The notes under the pieces: model-generated
Database searches by the model: none
Told to the model about the DNA's origin: nothing
The model's input: the letters and a program-made list of their open reading frames with translations, nothing else
Shown here: positions 1-13,200 of the stretch, one piece after another
How the letters are laid out: every line of letters begins with the position of its first letter
Numbering within the stretch: the first letter of the stretch is position 1
Made by a program: the position numbers and the translations under genes
Origin: Massilia brevitalea
GTDB lineage: Bacteria; Pseudomonadota; Gammaproteobacteria; Burkholderiales; Burkholderiaceae_D
Length of the DNA stretch: 64,000 bases
Direction of reading: 5' to 3'
Assembly (NCBI RefSeq): GCF_030711405.1
Contig: NZ_JAULSI010000008.1
Coordinates: forward strand, 1 to 64,000

Positions 1-23
1 AGGGTGGAGTCCATCACATTAGG

Positions 24-211
24 GTGGGCACTCCGTGCCCACGCGAAAGCATGCACGGTGTTAGCCGATAACGATGAAGCGAGGGCCGCGTAATGGCAAA
101 CGTCCCAGAAGCGCATTGTTAGCCCATCATTCGAGTCGGCGTCCCGGAGCGAACAGTCATCGCTGCGGAGTAGCGGATCAGCACGTAACCGCGTGGGCAC
201 GGAGTGCCCAC
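24..211. repeat. REP-like palindrome pair in 306-bp gene-free left edge
   Basis: The first 306 bases hold no gene I can support. Two palindromes with the same stem, GTGGGCAC and GTGCCCAC, occur at 24-42 (loop TCC) and 193-211 (loop GGA). The loops are complementary, so the two elements face each other as an inverted pair. The flanks GTAACCGCG and CCGTACGG recur at the other repeat sites in this window. This is the layout of REP doublets; no REP-associated transposase is in the window. Short open frames across this stretch look like chance. Confidence 0.75.
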
Positions 212-306
212 CGTACGGTCAAGGCCGCGTGCCATCGTGACGCCGTATGTGATCGTTTCCCGCGGACCAGCTTCAGCTGCATGCCACCGTCAGCGGCACG
301 CTGAAA

Positions 307-1362
307 TCAAGCCGCGTGCAGGCTCCTCGCCGCACGCACGAAATCCTCCTGCGCAATATCCGGCAACTCCAGCACCTGCGCCCTTGCATACTCCGTGAAA
401 TTCCGGTCGATCGAGCGCAGGTAGGCTGGGTCGTAATGGTCCACCAGCAGTTGATCGACCAGCTCCGGCATGGCGCCGGCAGTCGCCAGCGCATGCCAGG
501 CATCGATCTTCGCTCGCCCATGCAGTTGCACGAGATGATCGAGCTGGCCGTTCAGCGCATCGGCATCCTGTGCAAAGTGTTCGTAGTCTTCCATCAGCAG
601 CCGCACCCGGTTCGGGCGCGACAATTCTACCGCGATGCAGGGCGAGGCACGCATGCGCGCCATCACGGCGTCGGGCACACGCAGGTTGCCGACCTTTTTA
701 CTTTCAGACTCGACGAACACCGGTTGGTTCGGATCGAAGTGACGTAGTTTGTTCCAGATCTGGCTTTCGAACATTTTCTGGGTCGGTTGCGGTTCGTGCG
801 GCAGGTGGCCTAGGACCGAGCCGCGGTGGGCGGCCAGGCGTTCCAGGTCCAGCACCTGGGCGCCGACGCGCTCCAGGGTTTCCAGCAGGCGGCTCTTGCC
901 GCTGCCGGTGGTGCCGCAGATCACGCGGAAGTCCACTTCCGGCGGATTCTCGAGCGCCGTGCTCACCTGGGCCCGGTAAGCCTTGTAGCCGCCTTCCAGC
1001 TGCACCACCGGCCAGCCGATCTTGGCCAGGATATGCGCCATCGAGCCGCTGCGGTTGCCGCCGCGCCAGCAGTACACCAGCGGCTTCCATTCGCGCGGCT
1101 TGTCGGCGAACAGTTGCTCGATGTGGCGCGCGATATTCGCCGCCACGATCGGCGCGCCGAGCTTCTTCGCCTCGAACGCGCCGACCTGCTTGTACAGCGT
1201 GCCGACCCGGATACGCTCTTCGTTGTTCAGCACCGGGCAATTGATCGCGCCCGGAATGTGGTCGAGCGCGAACTCGCCTTCGCTGCGGGCGTCGATGATG
1301 GCATCGAAGCTGTCGAGTTCGGGCAGGATGTCGGCGAAAGGCAGTACGGCAGGGTATTTCAT
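307..1362 (-). CDS. mnmH: tRNA 2-selenouridine synthase (rhodanese + P-loop)
   Basis: A 351-residue protein of the SelU/MnmH family, which replaces sulfur by selenium (through a geranylated intermediate) in the 2-thiouridine of the wobble base of some tRNAs. The N-terminal rhodanese domain covers about residues 10-135, with the persulfide cysteine C98 in the YCWRGGNRSGS loop. A Walker A motif, GTTGSGKS, lies at 150-157 and starts the C-terminal P-loop domain. The length matches the family. It is a single gene, ending next to the repeat area; tesA lies 20 bases upstream on the same strand and may be co-transcribed. Selenophosphate synthetase (selD), its usual partner, is not in the window. Confidence 0.93.
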   Translation of the reverse strand: MKYPAVLPFADILPELDSFDAIIDARSEGEFALDHIPGAINCPVLNNEERIRVGTLYKQVGAFEAKKLGAPIVAANIARHIEQLFADKPREWKPLVYCWRGGNRSGSMAHILAKIGWPVVQLEGGYKAYRAQVSTALENPPEVDFRVICGTTGSGKSRLLETLERVGAQVLDLERLAAHRGSVLGHLPHEPQPTQKMFESQIWNKLRHFDPNQPVFVESESKKVGNLRVPDAVMARMRASPCIAVELSRPNRVRLLMEDYEHFAQDADALNGQLDHLVQLHGRAKIDAWHALATAGAMPELVDQLLVDHYDPAYLRSIDRNFTEYARAQVLELPDIAQEDFVRAARSLHAA

Positions 1363-1382
1363 CGTCGGGGAACGGATTCCGG

Positions 1383-2009
1383 TTATCGTTGTCGGATCAG
1401 GCTGGAGAAGGTCGGCCAGATGGTATTCAGGATGATGGGGTGGGCCTGGGCGTTCGGGTGCAGGCGGTCGGCCTGGAACAGCGCCGGCTTGTCGGCCACG
1501 CCTTCCAGCATGAAGGGAACCAGCGGCGCCTTCAAGTCCTTCGACAGGGTGCCGTACATGCCGAAGAAGCGTTCGGTGTAGGCGCGGCCATAGTTTGGCG
1601 GCATGCGCATGCCGATCAGCATGACCTTCGCATCCTGCTGTTGCGAGAGCGTGACCATCTGGCGCAGGTTGGCCTCGGCCGAGGCCACCGGCAGGCCGCG
1701 CAGGCCGTCGTTGGCGCCCAGTTCGATGACCACGATCTGCGGCTTGTGGGCGGTGAGCAGGGCCGGCAGGCGCGCCCGCCCGCCGCTGGTGGTCTCGCCG
1801 CTGATGCTGGCGTTGACGATGCGCGCGTCGATCTTTTCGGCTTTCAGTTTCTGTTCGAGCAGGGCGACCCAGCCCGCGCCGCGCGTCAGGCCATATTCGG
1901 CCGACAGGCTATCGCCCACCACCAGCACGGTTTTTGGTGCAGAATAAGCGCTCGCTGATGCAGCCAGCATGAGCAAACCGACAGACAATTTCTTGAGACG
2001 AGCAAGCAT
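1383..2009 (-). CDS. tesA: Arylesterase / lysophospholipase L1-like SGNH hydrolase
   Basis: A 208-residue GDSL-type esterase like TesA/ApeA, a periplasmic thioesterase/lysophospholipase/protease. A signal peptide covers about residues 1-24. The SGNH blocks are visible: GDSLS at 32-36 (nucleophile S34), G71, GAND with N100, and D181-x-x-H184 completing the triad. The open frame runs upstream to 2423, but that part is antisense to the ABC gene and lacks character, so I chose the ATG at 2009, directly before the signal peptide. That start shares the tetramer CATG with the start of the divergent ybbA-like gene, the same tesA/ybbA arrangement seen in E. coli and many proteobacteria. Confidence 0.92.
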   Translation of the reverse strand: MLARLKKLSVGLLMLAASASAYSAPKTVLVVGDSLSAEYGLTRGAGWVALLEQKLKAEKIDARIVNASISGETTSGGRARLPALLTAHKPQIVVIELGANDGLRGLPVASAEANLRQMVTLSQQQDAKVMLIGMRMPPNYGRAYTERFFGMYGTLSKDLKAPLVPFMLEGVADKPALFQADRLHPNAQAHPIILNTIWPTFSSLIRQR

Positions 2010-2724
2010 GCGTGATAATCCCGAGGCTTTCAAAAATGACGTATCCGCCGCAGCGGGGCGACCGGCCGCCATCGAGGTGACCGGGTTGTCCAAGCGGGTG
2101 GCGGACGCCAGCGGCGAACTCACCATCCTGCATGGCATCGATTTTACCGTGGGAGCGGCCGAGACGCTCGCGCTCGTCGGCGCATCGGGTTCAGGAAAGT
2201 CGACCCTGCTTGGCCTGCTGGCCGGCCTGGATACGCCGAGCGACGGCAAGGTGCTGCTCGATGGCACCGATATCTTTGCCCTGGACGAGGATGGGCGTGC
2301 GGCGTTTCGCAAGGCCAAGCTGGGGTTCGTGTTCCAGTCGTTCCAGTTGCTGGCCCATTTGAATGCGGTCGAGAACGTGATGCTGCCGCTGGAATTGCGC
2401 GGCGATGACAACGCGCGCGCCAAGGCGGAGGCGATGCTGGGGCGCGTGGGGCTGTCTAGCCGGCTGAAGCATTATCCGAAGTATTTGTCGGGTGGGGAAC
2501 AGCAGCGCGTGGCCCTGGCGCGTGCGTTCGTCACCGAACCGCCGCTGCTGTTTGCCGACGAGCCGACCGGCAGCCTGGATGCGGCGACGGGGGAGGCGGT
2601 GATCGGGTTGATGTTCGAACTGAACCGCGAGCGGGGGTCGACGCTGGTGCTGGTCACGCACGATCCGGCGATGGCGGCGCGTTGTGGGCGCACTCTGACC
2701 ATTGCGGCGGGGCGCCTGGCTTGA
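2008..2724 (+). CDS. ybbA: ABC transporter ATP-binding protein, YbbA/LolD type
   Basis: A 238-residue ATPase subunit of the MacB/LolD class. It has Walker A GASGSGKST, the Q-loop FVFQSF, signature LSGGEQQRVALARA, Walker B LLFADEPTGSLD and the H-loop VTHD. In the family YbbA pairs with a permease (YbbP), but no permease follows here; the next stretch is repeats. An upstream in-frame ATG at 1969 would overlap tesA by 41 bases; the ATG at 2008 fits the family N-terminus better, although neither has a strong ribosome binding site. The divergent tesA neighbour is conserved across proteobacteria. The substrate cannot be deduced from sequence. Confidence 0.88.
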   Translation: MRDNPEAFKNDVSAAAGRPAAIEVTGLSKRVADASGELTILHGIDFTVGAAETLALVGASGSGKSTLLGLLAGLDTPSDGKVLLDGTDIFALDEDGRAAFRKAKLGFVFQSFQLLAHLNAVENVMLPLELRGDDNARAKAEAMLGRVGLSSRLKHYPKYLSGGEQQRVALARAFVTEPPLLFADEPTGSLDAATGEAVIGLMFELNRERGSTLVLVTHDPAMAARCGRTLTIAAGRLA

Positions 2725-2757
2725 TTTCGCCCGCGACCCCTGCGTGGGTGCGCCGTT

Positions 2758-3035
2758 GTAGGGTGGGCATTCGTAGTGCTGGCATTTAGCCAGCCCTACT
2801 GCCCACGCGGTCTGACCGCCGGCATTCCGGGTAACGTGTGGGTATGCCACGGTACGACCGCGTGGGCTCGAGAGCCCACCCTACAACGGCCCGGCGTTCC
2901 GGTAACGTGTGGGTATGCCACGGTACGACCGCGTGGGCAGTAGGGCTGGCTAAATGCCAGCACTACGAATGCCCACCCACAACGGCCCGGCGTTCCGGTA
3001 ATGGTGGGGGATGCCACGGTACGACCGCGGCGCAC
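2758..3035. repeat. Compound REP-like repeat cluster (2725-3041 gene-free)
   Basis: The 317 bases between ybbA and nnr are nearly all repeats. An approximately 50-bp block at about 2760-2815 recurs inverted at about 2927-2982. Each copy contains the imperfect hairpin GCTGGCATTTAGCCAGC inside a GTGGGC...GCCCAC frame. Between them sits a GTGGGCTCGAGAGCCCAC palindrome. A separate approximately 45-base unit (CGTTCCGGTAA through GGTACGACCGCG) occurs three times in the + direction near 2824, 2893 and 2990, the last copy slightly diverged. I see no coding potential. Confidence 0.8.
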
Positions 3036-3041
3036 GAGCGC

Positions 3042-4544
3042 CTAGCGCGTGACCAGGCCGTTCAACACCTTCCTGATCGCGGCCGGCAGCTCGCCGGCCG
3101 TCAAGCCGATCGGCCCGACGCCATCGGCCACCAGCTGGTCCGCCGCGGCGCCGTGCATCCACACTGCACCCACGGCCGCTTCCCACGCCGGCCAGCCCTG
3201 CGCCAGCAGCGCCCCCACGACGCCCGCCAGCACGTCGCCGGTGCCGCCTGTCGCCAAGCCCGGGTTCCCGGTCGGATTCACCGCCAGCGCCCCATCCGGC
3301 GCCGCCAGCACGGTGCCCGATCCCTTCAGCACCACGACCGCATGCAGGCGCTTCGCCAGCGTGCGCGCCGAGCCCAGGCGGTCGGCCTGCACCTCGCCCG
3401 CGGACACCCCCAGCAGCCGCGCCGCTTCCAGCGGGTGCGGCGTGATCACCGTCGCCGCCACGCGCCTGGCCACGCGCGCCTGCAGGTCGGTGCTGGCGGA
3501 CACCAGGTTCAAGCCGTCGGCATCGATCACCACCGGCGCGGCCGCGTCGATCCCGTGCCCGAGCACGCGCATGGCCTCGAGCGCGTCGCCCATGCCCGGC
3601 CCCAGCACCAGGGTGCGGCCATCGATATCGAAATCGTGCGTGGTGCGGAACATCAGTTCCGGCTGCATGCTGTCGTAGCCCGGCCCGACATCCACCGTGG
3701 CCACGAACACGCGTCCGGCGCCGGCGTGCAGCGCGCCGCGTCCGGCCAGCACGGCGGCCCCACACATGCCGTGCGCGCCGCCGACGATCGCCACGTCGCC
3801 GAAGCTCCCCTTGTGCGTGTTCTGGCGGCGCGGCGCCAGCTGCGCTGCGAACAGGGCAGGCGCGGAAACCAATGCTGCTGGCGGCGGGTACAGCGCAGGC
3901 GCGATGCCGAGGTCGGCCACCACGACCTGGCCTGCGTGGTCGCGCCCGCAGGCGGTGTGCAGGCCGGGCTTGTCGCCGATGAAGGTGATGGTGTGGGTGG
4001 CGCGTACGGCGACGCCGCCTTCGCCCACCGGCACGCCGGTGTCGGCATCCAGGCCGCTCGGCACGTCCAGCGCCAGCACCGGGCAGCGCACGTCGGACAG
4101 CGCGGTGACCAGTTCCGGGTAGCGGCCCACCAGGTTGCGCGCCAGGCCGATGCCGAACAGGCCGTCGACCACCAGCGACCAATCGCGCGTGTCGGGGGCG
4201 ACGTCGGCAAAGTTGGCGCGGCTGGCGCGGGCGCGCGCCAGGGCCTGGGCGGCTTCCGGCGAGGGCTGGCCGGTGGGGGCGAAGTAGAGCACCACCACGT
4301 CGAGGCCGTCCTCGCCCAGGTTGGCGGCCAGCTCCAGGGCGTCGCCGCCGTTGTTGCCGGGGCCGGCCAGGACCAGCACCGGGCGGGCTTTCGCTTCGCC
4401 CACGAGTTGCAGCGCCAGGTCGGCGGCGGCGCGGCCTGCGCGCGTCATCAGCGTGCCGGTTTCCAGTTCCTGCATCGCCGCCTCTTCGACCGCGCGGATC
4501 TGCGCGACGCTGTAAAGCTTGCCGCTGTAAAGCTTGTTATCCAT
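3042..4544 (-). CDS. nnr: Bifunctional NAD(P)H-hydrate repair enzyme (epimerase + dehydratase)
   Basis: A 500-residue fusion that repairs hydrated NADH and NADPH. The N-terminal YjeF_N epimerase domain (about 1-220) carries GPGNNGGD at 61-68 and the DGLFGIG and DVPSGLD motifs. The C-terminal ribokinase-like, ADP/ATP-dependent dehydratase domain (about 225-495) carries NTHKGSFG, GNPGLATGG and the catalytic GGTGD with D437. The length equals the E. coli enzyme. It runs toward the ybbA-like gene, with the repeat cluster between the two stop codons. It is divergent from the 5-oxoprolinase gene, with about 90 bases between starts. Confidence 0.94.
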   Translation of the reverse strand: MDNKLYSGKLYSVAQIRAVEEAAMQELETGTLMTRAGRAAADLALQLVGEAKARPVLVLAGPGNNGGDALELAANLGEDGLDVVVLYFAPTGQPSPEAAQALARARASRANFADVAPDTRDWSLVVDGLFGIGLARNLVGRYPELVTALSDVRCPVLALDVPSGLDADTGVPVGEGGVAVRATHTITFIGDKPGLHTACGRDHAGQVVVADLGIAPALYPPPAALVSAPALFAAQLAPRRQNTHKGSFGDVAIVGGAHGMCGAAVLAGRGALHAGAGRVFVATVDVGPGYDSMQPELMFRTTHDFDIDGRTLVLGPGMGDALEAMRVLGHGIDAAAPVVIDADGLNLVSASTDLQARVARRVAATVITPHPLEAARLLGVSAGEVQADRLGSARTLAKRLHAVVVLKGSGTVLAAPDGALAVNPTGNPGLATGGTGDVLAGVVGALLAQGWPAWEAAVGAVWMHGAAADQLVADGVGPIGLTAGELPAAIRKVLNGLVTR

Positions 4545-4637
4545 TTATCTTCTCTTGAATGTCCTTGCCCGCATTGTGCCTGATCCTGGCGCGACGGCGG
4601 CTACAATAGGGAAAAGACAACCTGCATGGAGACACAC

Positions 4638-8238
<3,601 letters not shown>

Positions 8239-8260
8239 GGCGGCCGTGGGCGTATCCCGT

Positions 8261-8408
8261 AGGGTGGGCCGGCCGCGCCAGGCTCTCCGTGCCCACGCGG
8301 TTACGTGCGTATCCTTTTGCGGTGTGACTCCGTTCAGCGATACGAGCGACACCTCGCTGCACGTGTCCGGTGCGAGAGCACGTAACCGCGTGGGCACGGG
8401 GTGCCCAC
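8261..8408. repeat. REP-like inverted pair
   Basis: In the 203-base gap after the 5-oxoprolinase gene, one element (8260-8308) reads GTAGGGTGGG, a GC-rich loop, then CCGTGCCCACGCGGTTACGTGC. Its partner (8379-8413) reads inverted, GCACGTAACCGCGTGGGC, and has a perfect GTGGGCAC/GTGCCCAC stem with loop GGG. The left element has an enlarged loop like the one at 36565-36600. Confidence 0.75.
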
Positions 8409-8441
8409 CGTACGGGTGGCGCTGCGGGCCAAACGGACGCA

Positions 8442-10082
8442 TTACGACGAAATACCGTACTTCCGCCGCATCGCCATGTACTCGTCCGTCAATGGCCCCA
8501 GCCTCGGATGCTGGGCATCCACCGCGCGGATATTCTCCAGCTGCGCAAAGCACAGCTCCCCCAACGGGTGATCCCACCCCAGCTCGTTGATCTGGCGAAG
8601 CACCCCGCCCGCCGCCGCGATCATCACCTGCAGATTCCCCGGCGCCATGCGCAGCGCTTCGAGCAAAGTCTGGACCGCGCCGCGCACGTCGCCCATGTTG
8701 CGCTTTTCGTCGGCCACGCCGAGCAGGATCTGGGCTTGCGCCTTGAGCTGCTGGCCCATGCCATCAAGCAGGTCGCGGCGGCCGGCGTCGGCGAACAGCT
8801 GCAGCGCGCCGGCGGTGCTCATGCCGGCGGCAGGATCGTTCACTACCGTCATCATCACCTCCTGCGCCTGGCCATCGAGCCGGTGCCCCAGGCAGGAACG
8901 CACCAGGCCCAGGCGCAGCGCCGGCGACAGGCCGCTGCTGGCGCGCACCGCCGTCACCGCCGTGTGCAGATCGTTCAGTGCCGCCGGGCGATTACCGGCC
9001 GCGTCGTGCACGGCCGCGTTGGCGATCGCCAGGCAGGCGTCGGTCTCCGGGCTGGCGCGCAGCGAGCGTTCCAGGTCGCGCACCACGCCGGTTGCCTGCG
9101 GCAGGTCGCCGCGTTTGACCAGGGCCTTGACCAGTTTCACGTGGTCTTCGGGGTCGCGGAATTCCGAGTAGCGCGCCTTGCTCACCACCTGTTTGAGCGC
9201 GCGCTCCGCCGCCGCCGCGTCGCCGGCTTCCAGCGCCACTTCGCCGAGTTTGCGCAGGCGCCGCACCAGGTGCGGCGACAAATTCACGGCTTCTTCCAGG
9301 ATCTTCTGGGCCTGGGCGTGGGCGCCGGCCGCCTCGTTGCAGCGCGCCAGCAAATCGTAGGCGCCCATCAGCTGCGGGTGGGCCGCGACCAGCATTTGCA
9401 GGGTATCGCGTGCTTCGTCGACGCGGCCCTGCGCGAACTGCGCGCGCGCCAGGCCCAGGCCGGCCCAGCCCAGCGGCTTGAAGGCCAGCACCTTGCGGTA
9501 GATCTGCTCGGCCTCGCCGTGCTCCTTGAGCTGCACGTGCAGCTCGGCGCGCAGGCGTGCGAAGTCGAGCGCGTGGCGGGTGTGGTGAAGCTCGGCCGCG
9601 GCGGCGCTGCGGATCGCTTCATGCAGGTTGTTCTGCGCCACCAGCTGCCAGGTCGGCTGGAACACGGCGCGCCGCTCCAGCGCACGGGCGATGCGCGCGC
9701 CCAGGGTTTCGGCGGTAAACGGTTTCAGCACGTAGTCGGTGGGCGAAAGTTCGGCCGCGCTGACTACCTTGCCGTGCACCGCTTCCGAGGTCAGCATGAT
9801 GAAGATCGCCCACGGCGCGATCAGGCGGTGGTGGCGCAGGTCTTCCAGCAGTTGCTGGCCGTCCTGGCCGTCGCCGGCGCCGCCGCTGCTGGCGCCGCCG
9901 AGGTCGTATTCGCAGAGGATGATGTCGTAGGCGCGGCGCGTCAGCTGGCGGATCGCGGTGCCGGCATTGATCGCGTACTCGACCTTGCTGATGCTGGCGG
10001 CATTGAGCATGTTCTGCAGGTTGCTGCGCATGCCAGGATTGGGGTCGATGACCAGTACCGACAGCTTGCTGTTGTCTTGCAT
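8442..10082 (-). CDS. Response-regulator receiver protein with TPR domain
   Basis: A 546-residue protein with a receiver domain at about 5-150 followed by tetratricopeptide-like repeats to near residue 500. The acidic pocket (D13 in VIDPN), the conserved LTS and the LKPF lysine are present. Where the phospho-acceptor aspartate is expected the sequence reads ILCEYDLG, so the aligned residue may be glutamate E58 rather than aspartate; a Gly/Ser-rich loop follows. The start at 10082 (not the in-frame ATG 36 bases upstream) fits AAAGAGAA as ribosome binding site. No DNA-binding domain is seen, so it may act by protein contact. It is divergent from purL. Its target is unknown. Confidence 0.85.
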   Translation of the reverse strand: MQDNSKLSVLVIDPNPGMRSNLQNMLNAASISKVEYAINAGTAIRQLTRRAYDIILCEYDLGGASSGGAGDGQDGQQLLEDLRHHRLIAPWAIFIMLTSEAVHGKVVSAAELSPTDYVLKPFTAETLGARIARALERRAVFQPTWQLVAQNNLHEAIRSAAAAELHHTRHALDFARLRAELHVQLKEHGEAEQIYRKVLAFKPLGWAGLGLARAQFAQGRVDEARDTLQMLVAAHPQLMGAYDLLARCNEAAGAHAQAQKILEEAVNLSPHLVRRLRKLGEVALEAGDAAAAERALKQVVSKARYSEFRDPEDHVKLVKALVKRGDLPQATGVVRDLERSLRASPETDACLAIANAAVHDAAGNRPAALNDLHTAVTAVRASSGLSPALRLGLVRSCLGHRLDGQAQEVMMTVVNDPAAGMSTAGALQLFADAGRRDLLDGMGQQLKAQAQILLGVADEKRNMGDVRGAVQTLLEALRMAPGNLQVMIAAAGGVLRQINELGWDHPLGELCFAQLENIRAVDAQHPRLGPLTDEYMAMRRKYGISS

Positions 10083-10194
10083 GTGTTCTCTTTCGTTGCT
10101 CCGGTGCGGACGCTTCAAACGCTACAATACCGGCAAGGGAAGGGCGCGGCAACTGGCAGTCTGCCACGGGGCGCGGCGAGGCTGGTCTACCCTG

Positions 10195-10200
10195 TATAAT
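10195..10200 (+). promoter_or_regulatory. Candidate -10 box of purL
   Basis: A perfect TATAAT lies 51 bases before the purL ATG in the divergent region. A -35 box at the usual spacing is not recognisable and the TG in front is one base too close for a standard extended -10, so this rests on the hexamer and position only. Confidence 0.45.
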
Positions 10201-10250
10201 AGCGGGCTATCTTCCACCCGCAGCCACGCTGCATCAACCGACTTCCAGCC

Positions 10251-13200
10251 ATGTTGATTCTGCCGGGTTCCAACGCCCTTTCGGTATTTCGTAGCCAACG
10301 TCTCCTGAACCAGCTGCAAGCAGTCGCTCCCGCGATTGCCTCGGTCCAGGCTCGCTTCTACCACTTCATCGACGCCAGCGCACCGCTGTCCACTGCGGAC
10401 ACCGAGCGTTTGACGGCCATGCTCACCTACGGCGAGCCTGTGCCCGAGACCCTGTACGAGGGCGCCGTCGAAGAGTTCTTCGTGATTCCGCGCCTGGGCA
10501 CGATCTCGCCCTGGGCCTCGAAAGCAACCGACATCGCGCACAACTGCGGCATGTCGCACGTGCACCGCATCGAGCGCGGCGTGGCGTACAAGGTGGTCCT
10601 CAAGAGCGGCATCCTCGGCAGCAGCATCGGCGCCCCGAAGAAGCTGGACGCCGCCGCCATCGCCGCCGTAGCAGACCTGCTGCACGACCGCATGACGGAG
10701 AGCGTCCTGCGCAGCGCCGACGATGCCGTGCGCCTGTTCGACGAACTGCCGGGCAAGGGCCTGGAATCGATCGACGTGCTGGGCCAGGGCCGCGACGCCC
10801 TGGTGCGCGCGAACGTCGAACTTGGCCTGGCGATGTCGGATGACGAGATCGACTACCTGGACGAGGCCTTCACCAGGGCCCGGCGCAATCCAACGGATGT
10901 GGAACTGATGATGTTCGCCCAGGCGAACTCGGAACACTGCCGCCACAAGATCTTCAACGCCGACTGGATCATCGACGGCGTGAAGCAGGACAAGTCGCTG
11001 TTCGGCATGATCAAGAACACGCACCAGCTGCAGCCGAAGGGGACGATTGTCGCCTACAGCGACAACTCCTCGATCATGGAAGGGACGACGGTTACGCGCT
11101 TCTTCCCGCGCGAAGATGGCGAGTACGCGACCCTGAGCGAACTGACCCACACGCTGATGAAGGTCGAAACCCACAACCACCCGACCGCGATCTCGCCGTT
11201 CCCGGGCGCCTCCACCGGCGCCGGCGGCGAAATCCGCGACGAGGGCGCCACCGGTCGCGGCGCCAAGCCGAAGGCGGGCCTGACCGGCTTCACGGTCTCG
11301 AACCTGAACCTGCCGGATGCCCGGCGCGCCTGGGAGAATGCGGCCGACGTTACCACTGCCGGCGATAAAGCGGATGCACCTGTCTACGGCAAGCCGGACC
11401 GCATCGCTTCGCCGCTGCAGATCATGATCGACGGCCCGCTCGGCGGCGCCGCCTTCAGCAACGAATTCGGCCGTCCGGTCCTGGGCGGCTACTTCCGCAC
11501 CTACGAGCAGAACGCGCAGGCGGCGGGCGGCGTGTACGGCTACCACAAGCCGATCATGATCGCTGGCGGCATCGGCAACATCTCGGACCAGCATACGCAC
11601 AAGAACGACATCCCGCCGGGCAGCCTGCTGATCCAGCTGGGCGGCCCCGGCATGCGCATCGGCATGGGCGGCTCGGCCGCCTCGTCGATGGCCACCGGCA
11701 CCAACACCGCCGACCTCGACTTCGACTCGGTCCAGCGCGGCAACCCGGAGATGGAGCGCCGTGCCCAGGAGGTGATCAACGGCTGCTGGCAGCTGGGCGC
11801 GGACAACCCGATCATCTCGATCCACGACGTTGGCGCCGGCGGACTGTCGAACGCCTTCCCGGAAATCGTGAACGACGCCAGGCGCGGCGCGACTTTTGAT
11901 TTGCGCAAGATCCAGCTCGAGGAGTCGGGCATGGCGCCGAAGGAGATCTGGTCGAACGAATCGCAGGAACGCTATGTGCTGGCGATTGCGCCGGAGAGCC
12001 TGGCCAGGTTTGCATCGCTGTGCGAACGCGAACGGGCGCCGTTCGCCGTGATCGGCGTCGCCACCGAGGAACGCCAGTTGCGCGTGGTCGATGACGAGGC
12101 TGGCAACAACCCGGTCGACATGCCAATGGAAGTCCTGCTCGGCAAACCGCCGAAGATGCTGCGCAATGTCGAGCACGTGGGGCGCAAGCTGCCGGCCGTC
12201 GACCTGACCGGCATCGACCTGGTCGAAGCGGCGCAGCGCGTGCTGCTGCTGCCGACCGTCGCCGACAAATCCTTCCTGATCACCATCGGCGACCGCAGCG
12301 TCGGCGCCATGACTGCGCGCGACCAGATGGTCGGCCCGTGGCAGGTGCCGGTGGCCGACTGCGCCGTCACCGTGATGAGCCACGAGGGCTACGTGGGCGA
12401 GGCGATGGCGATGGGCGAGCGCACGCCGCTGGCCGTGATCGACGCCGCCGCATCGGGCCGCATGGCCGTGGGCGAAGCGATCACGAATATCGCCGCCGCA
12501 CCGATCGGCTCGATCGAAGACATCAAGTTGTCCGCCAACTGGATGGCCGCCTGCGGCCAGCCGGGCCAGGACGCGGCCCTGTTCGATACCGTGAAAGCGG
12601 TGGGCATGGAGCTGTGCCCGGCGCTGGGCATCAGCATCCCGGTCGGCAAGGATTCGCTGTCGATGCGCACCACCTGGAACGACGAGGGTGAAGCCAAGTC
12701 GGTGATTTCCCCGGTGTCGCTGATCGTGTCGAGCTTCGCGCCGGTGCCGGACGTGCGCCGCACGCTGACGCCGCAACTGCGCACGGACCTGGGCGAGACC
12801 GCCCTGATCCTGATCGACCTGGGTCGCGGCAAGAATCGCATGGGCGCTTCCGCACTGGCCCAAGTTACCCAGCAGCTGGGCGACGCGGTGCCGGACGTCG
12901 ATTCGCCAGAAGACCTGAAGGCCTTCTTTGCCGCGGTCCAGCGCCTGAACGCGGACGGCAAGCTGCTCGCCTACCACGACCGTTCCGACGGCGGCTTGTT
13001 CGCCACCCTGTGCGAGATGGCCTTTGCCGGCCGCGCCGGCGTGTCGGTGAATCTCGACATTCTCACCATGGAAGGCGAGCACGCCTCCGACTGGGGCGAC
13101 GCCAAGAACTGGGCCACGCAAGTGGGCGAGCGCCGCAACGAAATGACGTTGCGCGCGCTGTTCTCGGAAGAGCTGGGCGCCGTGGTGCAGGTGCGTCACG

